Below, one piece after another: positions 29,729 through 43,560 of a stretch of 64,000 bases of DNA. The stretch spans positions 4,938,946-5,002,945 of the forward strand of contig JAXIVH010000028.1 in assembly GCA_036785325.1 (NCBI GenBank), in the 5' to 3' direction. Position 1 is the stretch's first letter. The number at the start of each line of letters is the position of its first letter. Both the position numbers and the translations under genes were made by a program. A model generated the notes under the pieces. That model was given only the letters and a program-made list of their open reading frames with translations, had not been told where the DNA came from and did no database searches. The stretch is from Urophycis tenuis (lineage: Eukaryota; Chordata; Actinopteri; Gadiformes; Phycidae).

Positions 29729-30232
29729 GTTATTTGTTGATGAGCCAGAGCCTGTGACTCCCACCAACCGGCCCGTTCAGCCCACTGCGTTGTCGTCCTC
29801 CACCCGGCCGAAGCCTCCTGCGCCCACCCGCCTCCAGCCGAGGCCTCCTGCTGCGTCAGCCTGTGGCCCGCCCGCCCCCTGTGTCGGCAGCACCCATACC
29901 GCTGGTCCTCCCCGCACAGCCACAGGCCCCCTCCGTCCTGCTTCGTGGGCCATCCTGCAGCTGTCTCTGCAGTCATCGTGTGTCAAAACCATTCAAACTT
30001 GTATATGGTAACATTTCAAAATGACACCAGCATAAATGAGGACCTTGCAATAGGTTGTGTGTTACATGACCCCCCTGGCATACAGCTGTATGTCTCTGTG
30101 AAGGTGGTTGTGAAGAACTGCATCCGGCTGAACAAGTACAAGTGCCGGTGAGGCAGCAACTCTCTCGAGGGGTTGCACGCCCACCTGGTTAACGCCATCC
30201 CTTCACAGCGATGTGGGATAATGCCGTTCCAA
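29729..30232 (+). pseudogene. B6: exon-like segment, TGA copy
   Basis: 504 nt with TGA and His. It has GGGATAATG where most copies have GGGATCATG, shared with B8 and B10. Confidence 0.6.
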
Positions 30233-30242
30233 GTAAGTGATT

Positions 30243-30244
<2 letters not shown>

Positions 30245-30289
<45 letters not shown>

Positions 30290-30341
30290 GCATATATACA
30301 CACACACACACGCATATATACACACACATATATATATATAC
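30245..30341. repeat. CA/TA microsatellite of B6
   Basis: (AC)n with ACGCGC and ACGCATATAT units. Confidence 0.95.
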
Positions 30342-30537
30342 TTAAACATAGCTGACCCTTTTTTTCCCCCTTCTCGGGGATTATGCTCCCAGTTTTGATC
30401 TCGGACGTCTGGTCACTTATAGCATATAATAATATTCTATTACTGTTAAGCCAACTATGAATAATAAAACAGGCCAAAACATGTGTCCTTTATCATAGCT
30501 ACACGTGTTACAAAAAAAACGCGTGCATTGAAAAGTT
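30342..30537. repeat. B6 right part
   Basis: As in B3, ending GCGTGCATTG, shared with B8 and B10. Confidence 0.6.
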
Positions 30538-31077
30538 GAAGGTATGTTTTTAGCTGCTGGGTAGACTTCAGTCAACCTGACGCAGTTTTGTCTGTGAGCA
30601 ACCAAATTGCTCGGGGATGGGCTCATTTTAAGCGGGGAAATCTAAGGTTCCCAACGGCGTATGGCAAGACTATATTGAGTCATAGGTCGTTTAAATACTA
30701 AGCTAATTAATTTCTGTTCTTTATTGAAAGATTGATCTTAATTGAAACGTTGAAGGTATGTTTTTAGCTGCTGGGTAGACTTCAGTCAACCTGACGCAGT
30801 TTTGTCTGTGAGCAAGCAGACTGCTCGCGGATGGGCTCATTTTAAGCGGGGAAATCTAAGCTTTCCAACGGCGTGTGGCAAGACTATATTGACTCATTGG
30901 TCGTTGAAATACTAAGCTAATTAATTTGTGATCTGTAAGGAAAGATTGATGTTAATTGAAACGTTGAAGGTATGTTTTTAGCTGCTGGGTAGACTTCAGT
31001 CAACCTGACACAGTTTTGTCTCTGAGCAACCAAATTGCTTGGGGATGGGCTCATTATAAGCGGGGAAATCTAAGCTT
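30538..31077. repeat. S7: satellite, about 2.5 monomers
   Basis: Ends at the same AAGCTT|GATATTGG join to C as S1. Confidence 0.95.
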
Positions 31078-33854
31078 GATATTGGCGAGTGCAACTGCCT
31101 TTGATCCCCTATTCAACAACCGAGTCGTTGGATGAGGTGGGGGGGGGGTCATCGAGATAACTCTAACGAACCTAACCGAGCCAGGGCCATCGAAAGAACG
31201 GGCTCTCTACACAACCCATTTATATTACCTTACCAACTGTTATTCACAAAACGACCACTAGATGGAGGCGATGGACCACCACTGAAGAATCAAAAGAAGG
31301 CAACCAGCCTTTAACACAAAGACTAAAAACTCACTCCAGCTGTGATCCTCTTTATCTAAATAAATAAATAAACAAAAATGAATAAATAAATAGACTAAAT
31401 AAATATACAAATATAAATAAATAAATTAAATATAGATTACCTTACCAACTATTGCAATTACCTATTATTATTATTATTACTTACCTATTAATGCAATTTC
31501 CCAACCTGGGAACAATAGAGTATTTCTATTTCTATTTCTATAACTCTTCTTCACAAAACGACCACTAGGTGGAGACGACGCACCACCAGCGAGGAATCAA
31601 AAGAGGAGGAACAACCTTGAATACAAAGATTAAAACCCACTCCAGCGGTGAGTCTCTCGATGTATTTATTTACTAAAAAAATATATATTAAATATATATA
31701 CTCCTCCCATCTCTTCTCCCCTGTCTTCCCTCATGGAAATGAGGGAGTTGGGGGAGATAGAGTGTACTAGCCCGATCCGGCGGGGGTGAGTTCAGTCCGT
31801 ACAGACTGTCTCACCTTGACTCTACCTTCCTCAATCTCTAGCTCTAACTCTAACCCTAGGGATAACCTCAACCCCAACCCTAACCATAGGCCTAACCTTA
31901 GCCCTAACCCTAACTCAACCCTAACACTAACCCTTACCTTGGCCCTAATCTTAACACTAACCTCAACCCCTAACCTTAGCCTTAACACTAACCCTAACCC
32001 CTACTCTAACTCTAACCCTAACCCCTACTCTAACTCTAACCCTAAGCCTACCCTAACCTCCAACACTAACCCTACCCTAACTCTAACGCTAACCCTAACT
32101 CTAACCTTTGCCCTAACTTTAGCCCTAACCCTAGCCTCAGCCATAACCCTAACCCTAACCTTAGCCCTAACCCTAACCTTAACCCTAACCCTAACCTTGG
32201 CCCTAACCGTAACACTAACCTCAAACCTAACCTTAACCCTAACCTCAGCCATAACCCTAACCCTAACCTTAGCCCTAACCCTAATTCTAGCCCTAACCCT
32301 AATCTTAACCATAACCTTAACCCTAACCTTGGCCCTAACACTTAACCTAACCTTATCCATAACACTAACCCTAACCTCAACCCTAACCTTAACCCCAATC
32401 TCAGCCGTAACCCCAACCCTAACCTTATCCCTAACCTTAAACCTAACCCTAACCTCAGCCCTAACCTTAACCCTAACCTCAGCCCTCATCTTAACCCTAA
32501 CCCCTAACCCCTAACCTCTAACCCTAACCCTAACCTTACCCTAACCGTAACGCTAACCCTAACCCTTACTCTAACCTTAGCCCTAACCTTAGCCCTAACC
32601 GTAACCCTAACCTTAACCCTAACCTCAACCCTAAACCGTAACCTTATACCTAACCCTAACCTCAGCCCTAACCTTAACCCTAACCGCAACCCCTCCCATT
32701 TACTTCAAACCTAACGTTAAGGTTAACTGCTAACTCTACCCCTAAATCTACCCTAACCTTAACCTACACTTGACATATTGGAGGAAGAAGACAATTACCC
32801 AGCATGCATTTCATCCGGAAAACTTTTCACAAAAAAACCCATTACCGAAGTACCTACGGCGAGAATAGACTACCCCAAGAAATTGTTGTTTTGGGTGAGG
32901 AAAGTAAGCCATTGAGTCTTCTCTAAGGTCAACTTCCTACACAATCGCTGTAGTCGCGCGGTGTATGGGGCACAGGAATTGTTATTAACAGGCTGTTCGG
33001 CATGGGGTCCTGGAGGGGCCAGGGAGGCAGTGCTTAGTCGCGGCTGGCCTTGGCCTTTCCTACCCTGGGACCGACTGGGAAGGCACCGCTGGTCGGGGCT
33101 GGTCTTGGTCTTTCCTAGGTCTGGACACCCATCGCTGAGGATAGCTGCATTGGGGGACCGTGGAGGCAGTGCTTTGTCACAGCTGGCCTCGGTCCTTTGT
33201 GACCCCAGTTTTCTGCTAGTTCATCTGGACCCAACAGAGGACAAGAACCAAGCTCCGGCCCTGATTGGCCAAACCAGGGCTACCTAGCGGTGTTAACAAC
33301 TGGTTTGTGCTGGTCAGGGGGTAAGTATGTGCCCCCTCCTCTCCATAACCAAAACAATGTATCCTAAAAAGTGTTTTACTTACCTTTACTTACCTCGACG
33401 TTACCTCAACAAATGATCACTCCTAAAAAAGCTTAAACCCAATACCAATTCCATTTCGGAAACGACACACCTTGAGAATTGATCACTCTCGGGGGGGCCT
33501 CCCTTGGGTGAGGGTGTATAGTGACAATGGCCAGAAACACCCTATGATCCCAGGGTCCACTACTGATGACGTGTCCTAATATTTCGATAGCACGTTTATA
33601 CTAAAATAGAAATGGAAAAGAAAAGTCTCACTCCAGCTGTGACTCGTCTTTATTCAAATAAGTAAATATACCAATGCATTGGAAGTACCTTCAATCAAAC
33701 TAGATTGACCTTCATCTTGGAACAAAGAAAACCTTTGGGAAAAGGAAAAACAAGTCTATATCTCCAAATCAGCGGTTATATCACAACAAGACAGATAACC
33801 ATTTCGTTTTACTTCATTCTTGGTAATATGGGAAAAGAGAGCTGCGGATGACTA
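31078..33854. repeat. C unit 1 of block 2, long form (2777 bp)
   Basis: Long form. GC-block frame at 32961-33287 with the Gln/Cys variants also seen in block 1 unit 2. Confidence 0.9.
31837..32767. repeat. Degenerate telomere-like tract
   Basis: CCCTAA and variants, plus strand, with a CCGTAACAC variant shared with the next unit. Confidence 0.95.
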
Positions 33855-36617
33855 GATATTGGCGAGTGCAACTGCCTTTGATCCCCTATTCAACTACCGA
33901 GTCGTTGGATGAGGTGGGGGGGGTCATCGAGATAACTCTAACGAACCTAACCGAGCCAGGGCCATCGAAAGAACGGGCTCTCTACACAACCCATTTATAT
34001 TACCTTACCAACTGTTATTCACAAAACGACCACTAGATGGAGGCGATGGACCACCACTGAAGAATCAAAAGAAGGCAACCAGCCTTTAACACAAAGACTA
34101 AAAACTCACTCCAGCTGTGATCCTCTTTATCTAAATAAATAAATAAACAAAAATGAATAAATAAATAGACTAAATAAATATACAAATATAAATAAATAAA
34201 TTAAATATAGATTACCTTACCAACTATTGCAATTACCTATTATTATTATTATTACTTACCTATTAATGCAATTTCCCAACCTGGGAACAATAGAGTATTT
34301 CTATTTCTATTTCTATAACTCTTCTTCACAAAACGACCACTAGGTGGAGACGACGCACCACCAGCGAGGAATCAAAAGAGGAGGAACAACCTTGAATACA
34401 AAGATTAAAACCCACTCCAGCGGTGAGTCTCTCGATGTATTTATTTACTAAAAAAATATATATTAAATATATATACTCCTCCCATCTCTTCTCCCCTGTC
34501 TTCCCTCATGGAAATGAGGGAGTTGGGGGAGATAGAGTGTACTAGCCCGATCCGGCGGGGGTGAGTTCAGTCCGTACAGACTGTCTCACCTTGACTCTAC
34601 CTTCCTCAATCTCTAGCTCTAACTCTAACCCTAGGGATAACCTCAACCCCAACCCTAACCATAGGCCTAACCTTAGCCCTAACCCTAACTCAACCCTAAC
34701 ACTAACCCTTACCTTGGCCCTAATCTTAACACTAACCTCAACCCCTAACCTTAGCCTTAACACTAACCCTAACCCCTACTCTAACTCTAACCCTAACCCC
34801 TACTCTAACTCTAACCCTAAGCCTACCCTAACCTCCAACACTAACCCTACCCTAACTCTAACGCTAACCCTGACTCTAACCTTTGCCCTAACTTTAGCCC
34901 TAACCCTAGCCTCAGCCATAACCCTAACCCTAACCTTAGCCCTAACCCTAACCTTAACCCTAACCCTAACCTTGGCCCTAACCGTAACACTAACCTCAAA
35001 CCTAACCTTAACCCTAACCTCAGCCATAACCCTAACCCTAACCTTAGCCCTAACCCTAATTCTAGCCCTAACCCTAATCTTAACCATAACCTTAACCCTA
35101 ACCTTGGCCCTAACACTTAACCTAACCTTATCCATAACACTAACCCTAACCTCAACCCTAACCTTAACCCCAATCTCAGCCGTAACCCCAACCCTAACCT
35201 TATCCCTAACCTTAAACCTAACCCTAACCTCAGCCCTAACCTTAACCCTAACCTCAGCCCTCATCTTAACCCTAACCCCTAACCCCTAACCTCTAACCCT
35301 AACCCTAACCTTACCCTAACCGTAACGCTAACCCTAACCCTTACTCTAACCTTAGCCCTAACCTTAGCCCTAACCGTAACCCTAACCTTAACCCTAAACC
35401 GTAACCTTATACCTAACCCTAACCTCAGCCCTAACCTTAACCCTAACCGCAACCCCTCCCATTTACTTCAAACCTAACGTTAAGGTTAACTGCTAACTCT
35501 ACCCCTAAATCTACCCTAACCTTAACCTACACTTGACATATTGGAGGAAGAAGACAATTACCCAGCATGCATTTCATCCGGAAAACTTTTCACAAAAAAA
35601 CCCATTACCGAAGTACCTACGGCGAGAATAGACTACCCCAAGAAATTGTTGTTTTGGGTGAGGAAAGTAAGCCATTGAGTCTTCTCTAAGGTCAACTTCC
35701 TACACAATCTCTGTAGTCGCGCGGTGTATGGGGCACAGGAATTGTTATTAACAGGCTGTTCGGCATGGGGTCCTGGAGGGGCCAGGGAGGCAGTGCTTAG
35801 TCGCGGCTGGCCTTGGCCTTTCCTACCCTGGGACCGACTGGGAAGGCACCGCTGGTCGGGGCTGGTCTTGGTCTTTCCTAGGTCTGGACACCCATCGCTG
35901 AGGATAGCTGCATTGGGGGACCGTGGAGGCAGTGCTTTGTCACGGCTGGCCTCGGTCCTTCGTGACCCCAGTTTTCTGCTAGTTCATCTGGACCCAACAG
36001 AGGACAAGAACCAAGCTCCGGCCCTGATTGGCCAAACCAGGGCTACCTAGCGGTGTTAACAACTGGTTTGTGCTGGTCAGGGGGTAAGTATGTGCCCCCT
36101 CCTCTCCATAACCAAAACAATGTATCCTAAAAAGTGTTTTACTTACCTTTACTTACCTCGACGTTACCTCAACAAATGATCACTCCTAAAAAAGCTTAAA
36201 CCCAATACCAATTCCATTTCGGAAACGACACACCTTGAGAATTGATCACTCTCGGGGGGGCCTCCCTTGGGTGAGGGTGTATAGTGACAATGGCCAGAAA
36301 CACCCTATGATCCCAGGGTCCACTACTGATGACGTGTCCTAATATTTCGATAGCACGTTTATACTAAAATAGAAATGGAAAAGAAAAGTCTCACTCCAGC
36401 TGTGACTCGTCTTTATTCAAATAAGTAAATATACCAATGCATTGGAAGTACCTTCAATCAAACTAGATTGACCTTCATCTTGGAACAAAGAAAACCTTTG
36501 GGAAAAGGAAAAACAAGTCTATATCTCCAAATCAGCGGTTATATCACAACAAGACAGATAACCATTTCGTTTTACTTCATTCTTGGTAATATGGGAAAAG
36601 AGAGCTGCGGATGACTA
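33855..36617. repeat. C unit 2 of block 2, long form (2763 bp)
   Basis: Long form, 8 G head. GC-block frame at 35724-36050. Confidence 0.9.
34612..35529. repeat. Degenerate telomere-like tract
   Basis: CCCTAA and variants; one short block (CCTTAACCCTAA) fewer near 35390 than in the previous unit. Confidence 0.95.
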
Positions 36618-39396
36618 GATATTGGCGAGTGCAACTGCCTTTGATCCCCTATTCAACTACCGAGTCGTTGGATGAGGTGGGGGGGGGTCATCGAGATAAC
36701 TCTAACGAACCTAACAGAGCCAGGGCGATCGAAAGAACGGGCTCTCTACACAACCCATTTATATTACCTTACCAACTGTTATTCACAAAACGACCACTAG
36801 ATGGAGGCGATGGACCACCACTGAAGAATCAAAAGAAGGCAACCAGCCTTTAACACAAAGACTAAAAACTCACTCCAGCTGTGATCCTCTTTATCTAAAT
36901 AAATAAATAAACAAAAATGAATAAATAAATAGACTAAATAAATATACAAATATAAATAAATAAATTAAATATAGATTACCTTACCAACTATTGCAATTAC
37001 CTATTATTATTATTATTATTACTTACCTATTAATGCAATTTCCCAACCTGGGAACAATAGAGTATTTCTATTTCTATTTCTATAACTCTTCTTCACAAAA
37101 CGACCACTAGGTGGAGACGACGCACCACCAGCGAGGAATCAAAAGAGGAGGAACAACCTTGAATACAAAGATTAAAACCCACTCCAGCGGTGAGTCTCTC
37201 GATGTATTTATTTACTAAAAAAATATATATTAAATATATATACTCCTCCCATCTCTTCTCCCCTGTCTTCCCTCATGGAAATGAGGGAGTTGGGGGAGAT
37301 AGAGTGTACTAGCCCGATCCGGCGGGGGTGAGTTCAGTCCGTACAGACTGTCTCACCTTGACTCTACCTTCCTCAATCTCTAGCTCTAACTCTAACCCTA
37401 GGGATAACCTCAACCCCAACCCTAACCATAGGCCTAACCTTAGCCCTAACCCTAACTCAACCCTAACACTAACCCTTACCTTGGCCCTAATCTTAACACT
37501 AACCTCAACCCCTAACCTTAGCCTTAACACTAACCCTAACCCCTACTCTAACTCTAACCCTAACCCCTACTCTAACTCTAACCCTAAGCCTACCCTAACC
37601 TCCAACACTAACCCTACCCTAACTCTAACGCTAACCCTAACTCTAACCTTTGCCCTAACTTTAGCCCTAACCCTAGCCTCAGCCATAACCCTAACCCTAA
37701 CCTTAGCCCTAACCCTAACCTTAACCCTAACCCTAACCTTGGCCCTAACCTTAACACTAACCTCAAACCTAACCTTAACCCTAACCTCAGCCATAACCCT
37801 AACCCTAACTTTAGCCCTAACCCTAATTCTAGCCCTAACCCTAATCTTAACCATAACCTTAACCCTAACCTTGGCCCTAACACTTAACCTAACCTTATCC
37901 ATAACACTAACCCTAACCTCAACCCTAACCTTAACCCCAATCTCAGCCGTAACCCCAACCCTAACCTTATCCCTAACCTTAAACCTAACCCTAACCTCAG
38001 CCCTAACCTTAACCCTAACCTCAGCCCTCATCTTAACCCTAACCCCTAACCCCTAACCTCTAACCCTAACCCTAACCTTACCCTAACCGTAACGCTAACC
38101 CTAACCCTTAATCTAACCTTAGCCCTAACCTTAGCCCTAACCGTAACCCTAACCTTAACCCTAACCTTAACCCTAAACCGTAACCTTATACCTAACCCTA
38201 ACCTCAGCCCTAACCTTAACCCTAACCGCAACCCCTCCCATTTACTTCAAACCTAACGTTAAGGTTAACTGCTAACTCTACCCCTAAATCTACCCTAACC
38301 TTAACCTACACTTGACATATTGGAGGAAGAAGACAATTACCCAGCATGCATTTCATCCGGAAAACTTTTCACAAAAAAACCCATTACCAAAGTACCTACG
38401 GCGAGAATAGACTACCCCAAGAAATTGTTGTTTTGGGTGAGGAAAGTAAGCCATTGAGTCTTCTCTAAGGTCAACTTCCTACACAATCTCTGTAGTCGCG
38501 CGGTGTATGGGGCACAGGAATTGTTATTAACAGGCTGTTCGGCATGGGGTCCTGGAGGGGCCAGGGAGGCAGTGCTTAGTCGCGGCTGGCCTTGGCCTTT
38601 CCTACCCTTGGACCGACTGGGAAGGCACCGCTGGTCGGGGCTGGTCTTGGTCTTTCCTAGGTCTGGACACCCATCGCTGAGGATAGCTGCATTGGGGGAC
38701 CGTGGAGGCAGTGCTTTGTCACGGCTGGCCTCGGTCCTTCGTGACCCCAGTTTTCTGCTAGTTCATCTGGACCCAACAGAGGACAAGAACCAAGCTCCGG
38801 CCCTGATTGGCCAAACCAGGGCTACCTAGCGGTGTTAACAACTGGTTTGTGCTGGTCAGGGGGTAAGTATGTGCCCCCTCCTCTCCATAACCAAAACAAT
38901 GTATCCTAAAAAGTGTTTTACTTACCTTTACTTACCTCGACGTTACCTCAACAAATGATCACTCCTAAAAAAGTTTAAACCCAATACCAATTCCATTTCG
39001 GAAACGACACACCTTGAGAATTGATCACTCTCGGGGGGGCCTCCCTTGGGTGAGGGTGTATAGTGACAATGGCCAGAAACACCCTATGATCCCAGGGTCC
39101 ACTACTGATGACGTGTCCTAATATTTCGATAGCACGTTTATACTAAAATAGAAATGGAAAAGAAAAGTCTCACTCCAGCTGTGACTCGTCTTTATTCAAA
39201 TAAGTAAATATACCAATGCATTGGAAGTACCTTCAATCAAACTAGATTGACCTTCATCTTGGAACAAAGAAAACCTTTGGGAAAAGGAAAAACAAGTCTA
39301 TATCTCCAAATCAGCGGTTATATCACAACAAGACAGATAACCATTTCGTTTTACTTCATTCTTGGTAATATGGGAAAAGAGAGCTGCGGATGACTA
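36618..39396. repeat. C unit 3 of block 2, long form (2779 bp)
   Basis: Long form, with one extra ATT unit near 37010 and Trp-to-Leu in the GC-block frame (38503-38829). The next units are all short. Confidence 0.9.
37379..38309. repeat. Degenerate telomere-like tract
   Basis: CCCTAA and variants, plus strand. Confidence 0.95.
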
Positions 39397-41469
39397 GATA
39401 TTGGCGAGTGCAACTGCCTTTGATCCCCTATTCAACTACCGAGTCGTTGGATGAGGTGGGGGGGGTCATCGAGATAACTCTAACGAACCCAACCCTAACC
39501 ATAGGCCTAACCTTAGCCCTAACCCTAACTCAACCCTAACACTAACCCTTACCTTGGCCCTAATCTTAACACTAACCTCAACCCCTAACCTTAGCCTTAA
39601 CACTAACCCTAACCCCTACTCTAACTCTAACCCTAACCCCTACTCTAACTCTAACCCTAAGCCTACCCTAACCTCCAACACTAACCCTACCCTAACTCTA
39701 ACGCTAACCCTAACTCTAACCTTTACCCTAACTTTAGCCCTAACCCTAGCCTCAGCCATAACCCTAACCCTAACCTTAGCCCTAACCCTAACCTTAACCC
39801 TAACCCTAACCTTGGCCCTAACCTTAACACTAACCTCAAACCTAACCTTAACCCTAACCTCAGCCATAACCCTAACCCTAACCTTAGCCCTAACCCTAAT
39901 TCTAGCCCTAACCCTAATCTTAACCATAACCTTAACCCTAACCTTGGCCCTAACACTTAACCTAACCTTATCCATAACACTAACCCTAACCTCAACCCTA
40001 ACCTTAACCCCAATCTCAGCCGTAACCCCAACCCTAACCTTATCCCTAACCTTAAACCTAACCCTAACCTCAGCCCTAACCTCAACCCTAACCTCAGCCC
40101 TCATCTTAACCCTAACCCCTAACCCCTAACCTCTAACCCTAACCCTAACCTTACCCTAACCGTAACGCTAACCCTAACCCTTACTCTAACCTTAGCCCTA
40201 ACCTTAGCCCTAACCGTAACCCTAACCTTAACCCTAACCTTAACCCTAAACCGTAACCTTATACCTAACCCTAACCTCAGCCCTAACCTTAACCCTAACC
40301 GCAACCCCTCCCATTTACTTCAAACCTAACGTTAAGGTTAACTGCTAACTCTACCCCTAAATCTACCCTAACCTTAACCTACACTTGACATATTGGAGGA
40401 AGAAGACAATTACCCAGCATGCATTTCATCCGGAAAACTTTTCACAAAAAACCCCATTACCGAAGTACCTACGGCGAGAATAGACTACCCCAAGAAATTG
40501 TTGTTTTGGGTGAGGAAAGTAAGCCATTGAGTCTTCTCTAAGGTCAACTTCCTACACAATCTCTGTAGTCGCGCGGTGTATGGGGCACAGGAATTGTTAT
40601 TAACAGGCTGTTCGGCATGGGGTCCTGGAGGGGCCAGGGAGGCAGTGCTTAGTCGCGGCTGGCCTTGGCCTTTCCTACCCTGGGACCGACTGGGAAGGCA
40701 CCGCTGGTCGGGGCTGGTCTTGGTCTTTCCTAGGTCTGGACACCCATCGCTGAGGATAGCTGCATTGGGGGACCGTGGAGGCAGTGCTTTGTCACGGCTG
40801 GCCTCGGTCCTTCGTGACCCCAGTTTTCTGCTAGTTCATCTGGACCCAACAGAGGACAAGAACCAAGCTCCGGCCCTGATTGGCCAAACCAGGGCTACCT
40901 AGCGGTGTTAACAACTGGTTTGTGCTGGTCAGGGGGTAAGTATGTGCCCCCTCCTCTCCATAACCAAAACAATGTATCCTAAAAAGTGTTTTACTTACCT
41001 TTACTTACCTCGACGTTACCTCAACAAATGATCACTCCTAAAAAAGTTTAAACCCAATACCAATTCCATTTCGGAAACGACACACCTTGAGAATTGATCA
41101 CTCTCGGGGGGGCCTCCCTTGGGTGAGGGTGTATAGTGACAATGGCCAGAAACACCCTATGATCCCAGGGTCCACTACTGATGACGTGTCCTAATATTTC
41201 GATAGCACGTTTATACTAAAATAGAAATGGAAAAGAAAAGTCTCACTCCAGCTGTGACTCGTCTTTATTCAAATAAGTAAATATACCAATGCATTGGAAG
41301 TACCTTCAATCAAACTAGATTGACCTCCATCTTGGAACAAAGAAAACCTTTGGGAAAAGGAAAAACAAGTCTATATCTCCAAATCAGCGGTTATATCACA
41401 ACAAGACAGATAACCATTTCGTTTTACTTCATTCTTGGTAATATGGGAAAAGAGAGCTGCGGATGACTA
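39397..41469. repeat. C unit 4 of block 2, short form (2073 bp)
   Basis: The head joins directly to the tract at CTCTAACGAACC|CAACCC; the 0.70 kb with the two direct repeats, CTCF-like words and AT microsatellites is missing. GC-block frame at 40576-40902. Confidence 0.9.
39487..40382. repeat. Degenerate telomere-like tract
   Basis: As in the long units but without the first lines. Confidence 0.95.
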
Positions 41470-43560
41470 GATATTGGCGAGTGCAACTGCCTTTGATCCC
41501 CTATTCAACTACCGAGTCGTTGGATGAGGTGGGGGGGGTCATCGAGATAACTCTAACGAACCCAACCCTAACCATAGGCCTAACCTTAGCCCTAACCCTA
41601 ACTCAACCCTAACACTAACCCTTACCTTGGCCCTAATCTTAACACTAACCTCAACCCCTAACCTTAGCCTTAACACTAACCCTAACCCCTACTCTAACTC
41701 TAACCCTAACCCCTACTCTAACTCTAACCCTAAGCCTACCCTAACCTCCAACACTAACCCTACCCTAACTCTAACGCTAACCCTAACTCTAACGCTAACC
41801 CTAACTCTAACCTTTACCCTAACTTTAGCCCTAACCCTAGCCTCAGCCATAACCCTAACCCTAACCTTAGCCCTAACCCTAACCTTAACCCTAACCCTAA
41901 CCTTGGCCCTAACCTTAACACTAACCTCAAACCTAACCTTAACCCTAACCTCAGCCATAACCCTAACCCTAACCTTAGCCCTAACCCTAATTCTAGCCCT
42001 AACCCTAATCTTAACCATAACCTTAACCCTAACCTTGGCCCTAACACTTAACCTAACCTTATCCATAACACTAACCCTAACCTCAACCCTAACCTTAACC
42101 CCAATCTCAGCCGTAACCCCAACCCTAACCTTATCCCTAACCTTAAACCTAACCCTAACCTCAGCCCTAACCTCAACCCTAACCTCAGCCCTCATCTTAA
42201 CCCTAACCCCTAACCCCTAACCTCTAACCCTAACCCTAACCTTACCCTAACCGTAACGCTAACCCTAACCCTTACTCTAACCTTAGCCCTAACCTTAGCC
42301 CTAACCGTAACCCTAACCTTAACCCTAACCTTAACCCTAAACCGTAACCTTATACCTAACCCTAACCTCAGCCCTAACCTTAACCCTAACCGCAACCCCT
42401 CCCATTTACTTCAAACCTAACGTTAAGGTTAACTGCTAACTCTACCCCTAAATCTACCCTAACCTTAACCTACACTTGACATATTGGAGGAAGAAGACAA
42501 TTACCCAGCATGCATTTCATCCGGAAAACTTTTCACAAAAAACCCCATTACCGAAGTACCTACGGCGAGAATAGACTACCCCAAGAAATTGTTGTTTTGG
42601 GTGAGGAAAGTAAGCCATTGAGTCTTCTCTAAGGTCAACTTCCTACACAATCTCTGTAGTCGCGCGGTGTATGGGGCACAGGAATTGTTATTAACAGGCT
42701 GTTCGGCATGGGGTCCTGGAGGGGCCAGGGAGGCAGTGCTTAGTCGCGGCTGGCCTTGGCCTTTCCTACCCTGGGACCGACTGGGAAGGCACCGCTGGTC
42801 GGGGCTGGTCTTGGTCTTTCCTAGGTCTGGACACCCATCGCTGAGGATAGCTGCATTGGGGGACCGTGGAGGCAGTGCTTTGTCACGGCTGGCCTCGGTC
42901 CTTCGTGACCCCAGTTTTCTGCTAGTTCATCTGGACCCAACAGAGGACAAGAACCAAGCTCCGGCCCTGATTGGCCAAACCAGGGCTACCTAGCGGTGTT
43001 AACAACTGGTTTGTGCTGGTCAGGGGGTAAGTATGTGCCCCCTCCTCTCCATAACCAAAACAATGTATCCTAAAAAGTGTTTTACTTACCTTTACTTACC
43101 TCGACGTTACCTCAACAAATGATCACTCCTAAAAAAGCTTAAACCCAATACCAATTCCATTTCGGAAACGACACACCTTGAGAATTGATCACTCTCGGGG
43201 GGGCCTCCCTTGGGTGAGGGTGTATAGTGACAATGGCCAGAAACACCCTATGATCCCAGGGTCCACTACTGATGACGTGTCCTAATATTTCGATAGCACG
43301 TTTATACTAAAATAGAAATGGAAAAGAAAAGTCTCGCTCCAGCTGTGACTCGTCTTTATTCAAATAAGTAAATATACCAATGCATTGGAAGTACCTTCAA
43401 TCAAACTAGATTGACCTCCATCTTGGAACAAAGAAAACCTTTGGGAAAAGGAAAAACAAGTCTATATCTCCAAATCAGCGGTTATATCACAACAAGACAG
43501 ATAACCATTTCGTTTTACTTCATTCTTGGTAATATGGGAAAAGAGAGCTGCGGATGACTA
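41470..43560. repeat. C unit 5 of block 2, short form (2091 bp)
   Basis: Short form with an 18-bp tandem gain in the tract (near 41775-41805). GC-block frame at 42667-42993. Confidence 0.9.
41559..42472. repeat. Degenerate telomere-like tract
   Basis: Carries the 18-bp gain (CTCTAACGCTAACCCTAA doubled). Confidence 0.95.
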